The position numbers were made by a program, and so were the translations under genes. A stretch of DNA of 6,561 bases, taken from contig JAFDYM010000131.1 in the NCBI GenBank assembly GCA_018267435.1, forward strand, positions 1 to 6,561. Reading direction: 5' to 3'. The notes under the pieces are model-generated. The model ran no database searches. It was not told where the DNA came from and saw nothing but the letters and a program-made list of their open reading frames with translations. This document shows, piece after piece, positions 1-5,625 of this stretch. Numbering within the stretch: position 1 is the stretch's first letter; the number at the start of each line of letters is the position of its first letter. This stretch comes from Bacteroidota bacterium. GTDB lineage: Bacteria > Bacteroidota > Bacteroidia > Chitinophagales > LD1.

Positions 1-108
1 AAAAACAGTACGTTTTTCATTCAATTACTTAAGCTTACTAAGTTAAGACGTTTAAACGGCATTGCAGGCTGCCACACATCATGCAGCGCCTTAAATTTTA
101 CCAAAATA
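1..108. other. Gene-free left edge downstream of kmo
   Basis: This stretch lies just 3' of the minus-strand kmo stop codon. It contains a perfect 10-bp palindrome, CGTTTAAACG (49-58), and a weak 5-bp stem, GCTGC/GCAGC (68-72 and 83-87). Neither is followed by a T run in the kmo direction, so I do not call a terminator. No ORF or RNA gene is recognisable. The region may continue into a longer intergenic space outside the window. Confidence 0.5.
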
Positions 109-1452
109 TTACACGTTAGCGGCTATCCAGTCTGCCGCTACTTGCATTACTTCGGGGCTATCCCATTTGGTTTCAATGCCTTCTATAGCCATTATGCTAT
201 CTAGCAATTTGCCCTGCTTTTCGCCGCGCTGCTTGGCCTCGTTATAGCTTAGGTCGCTAAAAGTTACCATGCTGTAATGGGTGTTAAATTTATCGGGGTA
301 GTGCTGCGCTATTTTCTTCTCTATTTTGGTACGTAACTGAAAATCTTCCCTGCCGCTTAAGTCGCGCATCTCAACAAAGTTGTGCAGTGCCAAGTCGGCA
401 ATGGCATCACCGTTCGGCTTGCGTTGTTGTTGGAACATATCCAATGCCTCATCCCAGCTTTCGTTGGTAGCATCCAATATCTCGTTTAGTTCTTTTACAT
501 CTTCAAAGCCTGCATTCATGCCTTGACCATAGAAAGGCACAATGGCATGTGCAGCATCGCCTATCAAGCAAGTGCTCTTGTACTTCCACGGGTAGCACTT
601 TACAGTTACTAAACTCGATGTTGGGTTATCGAAAAAGTCGTTTACCAAGTCGGGCATCAATCGCACAGCATCGGCAAAGTGTGTGTTGAAGTATGCCTTT
701 ACTTCGTCCGCTGTATTTAAGTGCTCGAACGAGTTTTCGCCTTTAAATGCAGCAAACAGGGTAACGGTAAAACTACCGTCCAAATTCGGCAAGGCTATCA
801 TCATAAAACTGCCGCGCGGCCATATATGTAGGGCGTGTTTTTCTATGGCGTGTTTGCCATCGGCAGTAGCAGGTATTTGCAGTTCCTTATAGCCGTATTG
901 CTCGTGCTGCTGACTAAGATTAAAGTTAGGCGTGCGTTGCATTTCGTAGCGCACCTCGCTATAGGCACCATCGGCACCAAAAACAATATCTGCCTTTACT
1001 GTTCGCTGTTGCATATCTACTCCTTCAAATACCACTTCGTTGGTATTGAAGTTTATACTATCGCACCGCTGGTCGAAGTGGAAATCTACATCTTTAAACT
1101 TATCGGCTTCTTCTACCATTATGCGGTTCAATTCGCCACGGCTTACCGAGTATATGGCTTGCCCTTCTTTACCATAGGGTACATGGTGCGTAGTGCCATC
1201 CAGGTCGTGTATCATGCGGCCCGTCATAGGTATGGCTATTGTGCTAACTATCTCTTCTAGTCCTATGCCTTTTAGTGCTTTCCAACCCCGGTGGCTAAGT
1301 GCCAGGTTAATAGACCTACCGCCTACATACCCTGCCAAACGCATATCGGGTCTGCGCTCATATACCGAAACCTTATGACCGCGCTTAGATAAATAACAGG
1401 CCAACATACTGCCCACCAATCCTGCACCTACTATGGTAATGTTCTTTTGCAT
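109..1452 (-). CDS. kmo: Kynurenine 3-monooxygenase (FAD-dependent)
   Basis: This 447-residue class A flavoprotein monooxygenase is expected to hydroxylate L-kynurenine to 3-hydroxykynurenine using NADPH and O2. It acts in tryptophan degradation and in the tryptophan-to-quinolinate route to NAD. The N-terminal Rossmann motif GAGLVG (9-14) is followed by the ribose-binding acid E32. The second FAD motif GADGAYSEVR spans 159-168, and the GD motif with GDAAHAIVPFYGQGMNAGFED starts at 298. By my alignment from memory to the human enzyme, all four kynurenine-contacting residues are kept: R79, Y93, N358 and Y393 (human R85, Y99, N363, Y398, with the same internal spacing). The C-terminal membrane helix of eukaryotic KMO is absent, so the protein is probably cytosolic. 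It starts at ATG with the FAD motif at the usual distance. No -7 promoter core was found in the 86 bases upstream. Other kynurenine-pathway genes are not in the window. I am very sure of family and function. Confidence 0.96.
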   Translation of the reverse strand: MQKNITIVGAGLVGSMLACYLSKRGHKVSVYERRPDMRLAGYVGGRSINLALSHRGWKALKGIGLEEIVSTIAIPMTGRMIHDLDGTTHHVPYGKEGQAIYSVSRGELNRIMVEEADKFKDVDFHFDQRCDSINFNTNEVVFEGVDMQQRTVKADIVFGADGAYSEVRYEMQRTPNFNLSQQHEQYGYKELQIPATADGKHAIEKHALHIWPRGSFMMIALPNLDGSFTVTLFAAFKGENSFEHLNTADEVKAYFNTHFADAVRLMPDLVNDFFDNPTSSLVTVKCYPWKYKSTCLIGDAAHAIVPFYGQGMNAGFEDVKELNEILDATNESWDEALDMFQQQRKPNGDAIADLALHNFVEMRDLSGREDFQLRTKIEKKIAQHYPDKFNTHYSMVTFSDLSYNEAKQRGEKQGKLLDSIMAIEGIETKWDSPEVMQVAADWIAANV

Positions 1453-1538
1453 AGGGCGAAGTTGGAAAAAATCCGCATTCTTTTTTATTGATAAAAAGCA
1501 ATGGAAAAGGAGTGGCTTGCGCTACTAGAAATTGCTGC

Positions 1539-1682
1539 TATTTACTCACCCCTCCGCCCCTCTCTATAAACAGAGAGGGGAACCTGTAAGCGCTGTATTT
1601 CTGTAGTACCATTAAAGGCTCGTTTCCCTTCTCTGTTTATAGAGAAGGGATGTCGACGCATGTCGACAGGGATGAGTATATA
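1539..1682. repeat. MITE-like inverted-repeat element with two nested hairpins
   Basis: The 144-bp segment has inverted ends: TATTTACTCA at 1539-1548 is matched 9/10 by the reverse complement of TGAGTATATA at 1673-1682. The match continues inward through CCCCT/AGGGA. Each arm holds a near-identical hairpin. Arm 1 has stem CCCCTCTCT/AGAGAGGGG (1557-1580) with loop ATAAAC. Arm 2 has stem TCCCTTCTCT/AGAGAAGGGA (1625-1650) with loop GTTTAT, the reverse complement of the first loop. The whole is therefore an imperfect palindrome made of palindromes. The right arm carries an insert with the tandem direct repeat ATGTCGAC (1650-1657, 1660-1667). The middle (about 1584-1621) is unique. No transposase is encoded. 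It sits between two same-direction genes. Neither hairpin has a T run on the minus strand, so it is not a classic terminator. The architecture suggests a non-autonomous mobile repeat or REP-like element, but copy number cannot be judged here. Confidence 0.75.
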
Positions 1683-1715
1683 CAAGCTATAAAGAGTGAT
1701 GGTAAAACTATTCCC

Positions 1716-2807
1716 TCACTTCTTCTTACCCTTGGCGTCACCTGCCACTGCTACAGGTTTGCTGCCGAACATTCCACGTACTTCGGTGCCTATGCCCGTT
1801 ATGCTACGGTAGTTGAGTGGAAACTCAAGCAATACATGCAGCATGCTTAGGAAGTAAAGCGCTACCAAGCCTGCGAAGTAGTTGTAGGCATATAGCGCTA
1901 CGCTAAGTATCCATAGTACTATTACTGTAGCTAGTTGCGCCTTAGGTACTTGGTGCCATTTTATAACCTGTGTTTTGCTAAACCAGTTTAGGTAGTGGTA
2001 GGTATAGGCAAAGGCTATAAAGCGCATAATGCCCAGCCCGGCGTTTGACTGGTATACCGTTTCGTAGGTAAAATCGCCCATGTTGAACAACTGCAACATA
2101 GAGGCATTGAGCTGTATAAAGCCGCTATCTTCCAGTGCCCTGCGTGCGGTTTCGCTTACTTGGTAAAAGCTAATAGTAGGGTGGAAGAAGAAGAAGCTAA
2201 TAGCACATGCTATAAACACCGCTAGCGATATATAGCCTGTGGTACTTTTATTCTTTAATGCACCATGCAGTATAAACAAACCCGTAAACACAAACACATG
2301 TATAAGCGTAGGTAGAAATACCGCAAAGATTAGAAAGAAGGGCGCAGTGGTAGTTAAAAAACTACCTATAATGGTGGCCACTACTATAAACAGAATCTTC
2401 TTCCAAGCCTCGGTGAAAGCAATAAAAGCCAAAGCACTGGCGAATGATATATAAATAAAGAACATGGTAGCGTTTGGGTACTCGTTTACTAATGGACCCA
2501 TAAAGTCGCATAGCAAACCCATAGGCACGCGCAAAAAAGCAGGCGCATTGGCAGCAGCTTGGTTACTGGCAAAGCCGCAACTGGTAAACATAAGCAGCAG
2601 CACGCTTAAGCCTATCAGCCACCAGTAGTCCCTTTTGCCATTGGCAAAGTAGTCGCGCTTATGCAGCCAGCTTATTTCGGTTAGGTAGTGCAAAGGGCCT
2701 AGTACGGCATACGAAAACAGGAACACCTCGAATGGGAGGATGTACGCAGCTATGCACGACAAGAGCATCAATGCAATATTGGCAAGGTCTATGGTTTTAG
2801 TATTCAC
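1716..2807 (-). CDS. Histidine-rich polytopic membrane protein, distant Brp/Blh-like candidate
   Basis: The 363-residue protein is almost wholly hydrophobic, with about eight or nine predicted membrane segments (roughly 9-36, 62-78, 112-132, 136-180, 190-208, 258-275, 290-330). Its tail is Lys-rich and soluble (GDAKGKKK). Histidines fall in or at the ends of the helices: LGPLHYLTEISWLH (H40, H49), TLIH (H170), FILHGALKN (H181), YTYHYLNWF (H271), KWHQVP (H285) and SMLHVLLEFP (H324). This resembles the metal-binding histidine layout of the Brp/Blh family, which cleaves beta-carotene to retinal. The HGAL string also recalls that family, but I do not see its full signature, so the function remains open. 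The start read here is GTG at 2805-2807, four codons after an in-frame TAA. The first in-frame ATG is residue 14, inside the first helix, which favours GTG. It lies 42 nt after ybaB and is probably cotranscribed with it. No rhodopsin or carotenoid gene is visible nearby. Confidence 0.72.
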   Translation of the reverse strand: MNTKTIDLANIALMLLSCIAAYILPFEVFLFSYAVLGPLHYLTEISWLHKRDYFANGKRDYWWLIGLSVLLLMFTSCGFASNQAAANAPAFLRVPMGLLCDFMGPLVNEYPNATMFFIYISFASALAFIAFTEAWKKILFIVVATIIGSFLTTTAPFFLIFAVFLPTLIHVFVFTGLFILHGALKNKSTTGYISLAVFIACAISFFFFHPTISFYQVSETARRALEDSGFIQLNASMLQLFNMGDFTYETVYQSNAGLGIMRFIAFAYTYHYLNWFSKTQVIKWHQVPKAQLATVIVLWILSVALYAYNYFAGLVALYFLSMLHVLLEFPLNYRSITGIGTEVRGMFGSKPVAVAGDAKGKKK

Positions 2808-2849
2808 ACGCTTGAATTACTAAATATGAAAATAGAAACATTAAACAGA

Positions 2850-3146
2850 TTACATACCCGGTAGGCCACCTGGCATCATGCCTTTAGTGGCACCCATCAT
2901 TTCGGCCTGCATTACGTTGTCGGCTTTTTCAAGCGCGGCGTTTATGGCGCTTTGCAGTTTGCCTTCTAGGTTTACCACGTCGTCGTTCTTAAGTATGGTT
3001 ATGTCCTTTATTTTGCGGTTGCCGGTTACGGTTATGCGCACATATTCATTCTCCTCTACTACAGTAATGGTATCTAGGCGTTTTTTCACCTCGTCCATTT
3101 TCTGCTTTATCTCCATCATCTGCTTCATGTTGTCTAAAAATCCCAT
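2850..3146 (-). CDS. ybaB: YbaB/EbfC-family nucleoid-associated protein
   Basis: At 98 residues this is close to the usual 100-110 of the YbaB/EbfC family. These small dimeric proteins bind DNA without strong sequence preference and help organise the nucleoid. The expected order is present: an N-terminal helix rich in Met, Lys and Glu (FLDNMKQMMEIKQKMDEVKK, 3-22), a beta-strand core (VRITVTGNRKIKDITI, 36-51), a helical segment LEGKLQSAINAALEKADNVM (60-79), and a flexible Met/Gly-rich tail ending GGLPGM. The upstream gene's stop and this ATG are separated by only 2 nt (TAA CC ATG), implying translational coupling. In many bacteria this gene sits between dnaX and recR. Here it follows a membrane protein instead, and neither dnaX nor recR is present. 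I am confident of the family. The exact cellular role in Bacteroidota is inferred from relatives. Confidence 0.93.
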   Translation of the reverse strand: MGFLDNMKQMMEIKQKMDEVKKRLDTITVVEENEYVRITVTGNRKIKDITILKNDDVVNLEGKLQSAINAALEKADNVMQAEMMGATKGMMPGGLPGM

Positions 3147-3148
3147 GG

Positions 3149-4450
3149 TTATGCTGTTTTGTTTTTTGTAAAATCTGTTTTGGTTATTACTGCCAAAAGT
3201 AGTGGATAGCTAATAATAGTAGGTATAACAAATAGATAAGAAAAGGGCATGCTTATTAAATTGTAAAACAGCAAAAGCGCCATTTTAAAACCTGCCATTA
3301 GCCAAATCTCTTTGTTTGCCCCCAGCCTTTCTTTATAAAAATAGTATATGCCTAGCCATGCTGCCGAAAATGCCGCTACAAGCGCAAGCATAGTAGGCTT
3401 CATTAGCTTAAGCATGGGTACATTGTAGCCAATAGCATATGCTATGCCTAAGCTGCCATTGGGTGTTGCACCTTCTATTCGGCCGTACCAAAACGAGGCC
3501 TCGAAGCTTTGGTATTTTTGGGTTATTTCTAAAAAGTACTGTGGCCTTTTTAGAAAGAAAGGAAATATGAATATGAAGGCGATAATACCCAGGTATATAC
3601 CTACAAAACGTAATGCTTCTTTGTAATCTTTATCTATAAGCAGAAACAAAAAGTAAACGGGCACAAATATAACTACCGAATAGCGGCTAAGTGTGCATAA
3701 GGCTAATGCTGTGGCTGCCAGCCATCCTTTGCGTAGCATAAGGGCAATAAATAGCAGGAAATAGAAGAACGCTGGCGCTGCCTCCTGTGTTAATGCAAAG
3801 TAGTAGCTTTTGTCTTCCCAGGTAAAGTAACGGGTGTTTAAGAAAAATAGTAAGGTAAATACAGGCAAAGCCATAGCCGCCTTTTTAACCGGTAGCCTAA
3901 CAATATAGAAAAACGTAATGCCGTATATAAGGAGATTGGCTACTAAAGTGGTCCAGCGGATATCGGCCTGCAATACATATGCAGGAACAAATGGCAACCA
4001 CATGGCAGGCAAATAGGGAATATAAGAATTGGGCCAAAAGCCTGGTTCGTTAATAGGGTGCTGATACACGTCTTTAAACTCAACAAAGCGCTTGCATGCA
4101 CACTGTATAAGCGGTAGCATATCTCCTTGTTTATATGAAATAGGGAATATGGGGTATGTATGGGTTCCGAACTGGGCATACAATACGCCTAAGTATATAA
4201 GCACTGCTATGGCTAGCGCCACTTGTGGCAATAAGTATCTACGTTCTTTAATAGTAGGCCTAGCGTGGTTGTAAAAGCTATAAACCATGGCAAGCACTGC
4301 TATACCAATACCGCTTAGCAAGTATACTACAGCATTGGTTTCGGCAAATGCCGGTAGAATTTTGAAATATGTAAACGATAGGGTTTCTATAACACATAAA
4401 ACCGCCAATATGGCTATTAAAGTTAGGTTGGCGGTTTTATTATTTGTCAT
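3149..4450 (-). CDS. Polytopic membrane protein, probable GT-C-type glycosyltransferase
   Basis: The 433-residue integral membrane protein has about 11-12 hydrophobic segments (for example 9-29, 39-59, 74-92, 168-185, 192-205, 222-238, 256-272, 281-300, 352-372, 402-422). After the third segment a large polar loop (95-150) carries YKQGDMLPLI, then KDVYQHPINEPGFWPNSYIP and YLPAMWLPFVPAYVLQADIRW. An acidic residue (D110) in an early extracytoplasmic loop, followed by a Tyr/Pro-rich stretch and 'YLPxxWLP...DIRW', is typical of polyprenyl-phosphate-sugar-dependent GT-C enzymes such as the DUF2029/GT87 group. A conserved-looking SRYS (255-258) also fits. Sugar donor and acceptor cannot be guessed. 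The ATG start is 9 nt after the yajQ stop, and the stop is 2 nt before ybaB, so it is embedded in that transcription unit. No other cell-surface polysaccharide gene is nearby, so context does not help. It could instead be an unrelated multi-pass protein. Confidence 0.75.
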   Translation of the reverse strand: MTNNKTANLTLIAILAVLCVIETLSFTYFKILPAFAETNAVVYLLSGIGIAVLAMVYSFYNHARPTIKERRYLLPQVALAIAVLIYLGVLYAQFGTHTYPIFPISYKQGDMLPLIQCACKRFVEFKDVYQHPINEPGFWPNSYIPYLPAMWLPFVPAYVLQADIRWTTLVANLLIYGITFFYIVRLPVKKAAMALPVFTLLFFLNTRYFTWEDKSYYFALTQEAAPAFFYFLLFIALMLRKGWLAATALALCTLSRYSVVIFVPVYFLFLLIDKDYKEALRFVGIYLGIIAFIFIFPFFLKRPQYFLEITQKYQSFEASFWYGRIEGATPNGSLGIAYAIGYNVPMLKLMKPTMLALVAAFSAAWLGIYYFYKERLGANKEIWLMAGFKMALLLFYNLISMPFSYLFVIPTIISYPLLLAVITKTDFTKNKTA

Positions 4451-4459
4451 GCCTACAGC

Positions 4460-4951
4460 TTAGCTCTTCATGTTTTCAAACTGCAGAGGGAAGCCATAGT
4501 CGCCTTTGCGCAGTGTGGCCATTACCAATTGTAGGTCGTCTATCTTTTTACCGCTTACACGTATTATCTGGTCCATTTTCTGTGGCTGAACCTTGGCTCC
4601 GCTGTCTTTTATAGCTTTAATTATCTTCTTAATAGCATCATCATCCAAGCCGTTACGCAGCTTTATGTCTTTCTTCATCATAGGGCCCGAAGCGTAGGCT
4701 TCTTTGCTTACATCGTAGCTGCGTGGGTCTATACCCTGCTTGCTGCCGCGGGTTATTATTATGTCTACTACCGTGTCTATACGCATCTCTGTTTCGGTGG
4801 TTATTTGCACCGTTAGGTCTTTTTTGTTAAAGTCGATAGTAGTGTTAGAGCCGTTAAAGTCGTAGCGGTTTATAATCTCTTTGCGAGCCACGTTCATGGC
4901 GTTTTCTACTACTTGGGCGTCAACCTTGCTTGCTATATCGAAACTTGCCAT
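4460..4951 (-). CDS. yajQ: YajQ-family nucleotide-binding protein (DUF520)
   Basis: At 163 residues this matches the length of E. coli YajQ and aligns along its whole length. Landmarks are the N-terminal SFDI (3-6), RYDF (29-32), DIKLRNGLDD (95-104), IIKAIKDSGAKVQ (110-122), IRVSGKKIDDLQLVMATLR (130-148) and the C-terminal FPLQFEN (154-160). The fold is two ferredoxin-like domains. Members bind nucleotides, and a Xanthomonas homologue was reported as a cyclic di-GMP receptor acting with a transcription factor. Which ligand applies here is unknown. The ATG at 4949-4951 gives the canonical MASFDI start. It is the first gene of the minus-strand unit and diverges from the HU gene across a 265-bp intergenic region with a clear -7 element. 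Confidence 0.95.
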   Translation of the reverse strand: MASFDIASKVDAQVVENAMNVARKEIINRYDFNGSNTTIDFNKKDLTVQITTETEMRIDTVVDIIITRGSKQGIDPRSYDVSKEAYASGPMMKKDIKLRNGLDDDAIKKIIKAIKDSGAKVQPQKMDQIIRVSGKKIDDLQLVMATLRKGDYGFPLQFENMKS

Positions 4952-4982
4952 AATGTTATTTTATATACTGTTTATTAAATGG

Positions 4983-4990
4983 CAAATATA
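4983..4990 (-). promoter_or_regulatory. Bacteroidota-type -7 element for the yajQ unit
   Basis: Read on the minus strand this is TATATTTG, a perfect match to the Bacteroidota -7 consensus TAnnTTTG. It lies 31 bp upstream of the yajQ ATG, giving an expected 5' leader of about 25 nt. No TTTG is found at the usual 19-21 bp spacing. That zone is instead filled by an inverted repeat (5003-5032). This is probably the main promoter for yajQ, the GT-C-like gene, ybaB and the following membrane protein. Confidence 0.6.
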
Positions 4991-5002
4991 CCAATGAAAA
5001 GG

Positions 5003-5032
5003 AATACTGTTTTATCAACAAAAAACAGTATT
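5003..5032. promoter_or_regulatory. 11-bp perfect inverted repeat in the -33 region of the yajQ promoter
   Basis: AATACTGTTTT (5003-5013) is exactly mirrored by AAAACAGTATT (5022-5032) around an 8-nt spacer. It begins 12 bp upstream of the yajQ -7 element, covering the -33 position. It lies upstream of the expected transcript start, so it is more likely a protein-binding operator than an attenuator. The half-sites are not spaced as a LexA box. The cognate regulator is unknown. Confidence 0.45.
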
Positions 5033-5144
5033 TACCGTATATGCATACAAGGCTGAACCTTAATGGCTACAAGGCTTTGGGGCTATTGGGTGCTAGGTTT
5101 AGTGCCGTAAGGCGTACTTATCAACAAATGCCAATTTGTAGGTA

Positions 5145-5175
5145 TTTGAACCCAATTGGCGCAGCCATATATTCG
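5145..5175 (+). promoter_or_regulatory. Promoter of the HU gene (-33 TTTG, -7 TATATTCG)
   Basis: TTTG at 5145-5148 is separated by 19 bp from TATATTCG at 5168-5175, one base from the consensus TAnnTTTG and at the preferred Bacteroidota spacing. Transcription would start near 5182, leaving a leader of about 35 nt rich in A and T and lacking a Shine-Dalgarno sequence, as is common in this phylum. The inverted repeat GCCAATT/AATTGGC (5130-5136, 5154-5160) brackets the -33 element. Confidence 0.6.
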
Positions 5176-5216
5176 CAGCATAAATACGGAATTACTAAAC
5201 TTAAATATAGACGGCC

Positions 5217-5492
5217 ATGAACAAAGGAGAACTTATCGACAAGATTGCGAAAGATGCTAAATTGACCAAAGGACAAGCAAACGATGCGCTTGATTCATTT
5301 ATAGCAGGTGTAGCCAGCACTTTGGCTAAGGGCGGTAAGGTAACATTGGTAGGTTTTGGTACTTTCTCGGTTACTAAGCGCGAGGCACGCAAGGGCCGTA
5401 ACCCACAAACAGGCAAAGAGATAAACATAAAGGCTAAAAAGGTAGCTAAGTTTAAGGCTGGTACCGAACTAAGCAAGAAGGTAAATAAATAA
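5217..5492 (+). CDS. hup: HU-family DNA-binding protein
   Basis: This 91-residue protein is the standard HU/IHF length. HU dimers bind and bend DNA without much sequence specificity, compacting the nucleoid and assisting replication, recombination and repair. The N-terminal two-helix dimerisation region (NKGELIDKIAKDAKLTKGQA, then 21-38) leads to the signature VGFGTFSVTKREARKGRNPQTG (45-66). The DNA-intercalating proline is P63 in RNPQTG, at the tip of the beta arm. The protein ends in a basic helix (KFKAGTELSKKVNK). The ATG at 5217 gives the canonical MNKGELI start. It has its own promoter and a strong intrinsic terminator 22 bp past the stop, so it is probably a monocistronic, highly expressed gene. 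HU versus IHF-like subtype cannot be settled by eye, but RNPQTG and the GFGTF core fit HU best. Confidence 0.96.
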   Translation: MNKGELIDKIAKDAKLTKGQANDALDSFIAGVASTLAKGGKVTLVGFGTFSVTKREARKGRNPQTGKEINIKAKKVAKFKAGTELSKKVNK

Positions 5493-5513
5493 GAAGAGTT
5501 TCCCGGTTAATAC

Positions 5514-5559
5514 AAAAGACCATGCGGCTGTAGTGAGCTCATGGTCTTTTTTCGTTTTT
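5514..5559 (+). terminator. Intrinsic terminator of the HU gene
   Basis: AAAAGACCATG (5514-5524) pairs perfectly with CATGGTCTTTT (5540-5550). The stem can extend past a bulged C5525 through GGCT/AGCT (5526-5529 with 5536-5539, one G-U), leaving a 6-nt loop. A T-rich tail follows (TTTTTTCGTTTTT, ending 5559). It lies 22 bp after the HU stop codon. The A-rich 5' arm could also support some termination from the other strand. Confidence 0.88.
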
Positions 5560-5593
5560 AAGGTACAAAACCCAAAATTTTCAATACATTTAT

Positions 5594-5601
5594 TACATTC
5601 G
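5594..5601 (+). promoter_or_regulatory. Possible -7 element for the bTHX gene
   Basis: TACATTCG is one base from TAnnTTTG and shows the same TTCG variant as the HU promoter. It lies 24 bp before the bTHX ATG. No TTTG is present at 19-21 bp upstream, so the -33 half is missing or degenerate. Because the HU terminator precedes it, bTHX needs its own promoter, which supports this reading. Confidence 0.4.
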
Positions 5602-5625
5602 CGCAGTTAAAAAATAAATCATACC

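Noticed and set aside
835..1260. 141-codon plus-strand open frame antisense to kmo
   Set aside because: It lies entirely inside the strongly supported kmo gene on the other strand, and its translation has no recognisable motif.
1557..1650. Intrinsic terminator for the upstream membrane-protein gene
   Set aside because: The stems are strong, but neither is followed by a T tract in the minus-strand direction. The paired inverted architecture fits a repeat element better.
1557..1650. CRISPR array
   Set aside because: There are only two repeat units, in inverted orientation, with no regular spacers and no cas genes.
1650..1850. 66-codon plus-strand frame starting inside the repeat element
   Set aside because: It runs from the hairpin arm into the antisense of the membrane protein's C-terminus, and it has no family resemblance. 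It is an accidental frame.
2878..3171. 97-codon plus-strand hydrophobic frame over ybaB
   Set aside because: It is the antisense of ybaB. Its hydrophobicity arises from complementing Lys/Glu/Met-rich codons.
5007..5028. LexA-like site (CTGT...ACAG) upstream of yajQ
   Set aside because: The half-sites are separated by 14 bp, not the 8 bp of a LexA box.
5046..5076. Direct repeat TACAAGGCT (5046-5054 and 5068-5076)
   Set aside because: It is two short copies 22 bp apart, with no link to a promoter element and a length close to what chance allows. I noted it but did not call it.
5201..5476. 91-codon minus-strand frame overlapping HU
   Set aside because: It is the antisense of HU with no motif. 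HU itself is unmistakable.
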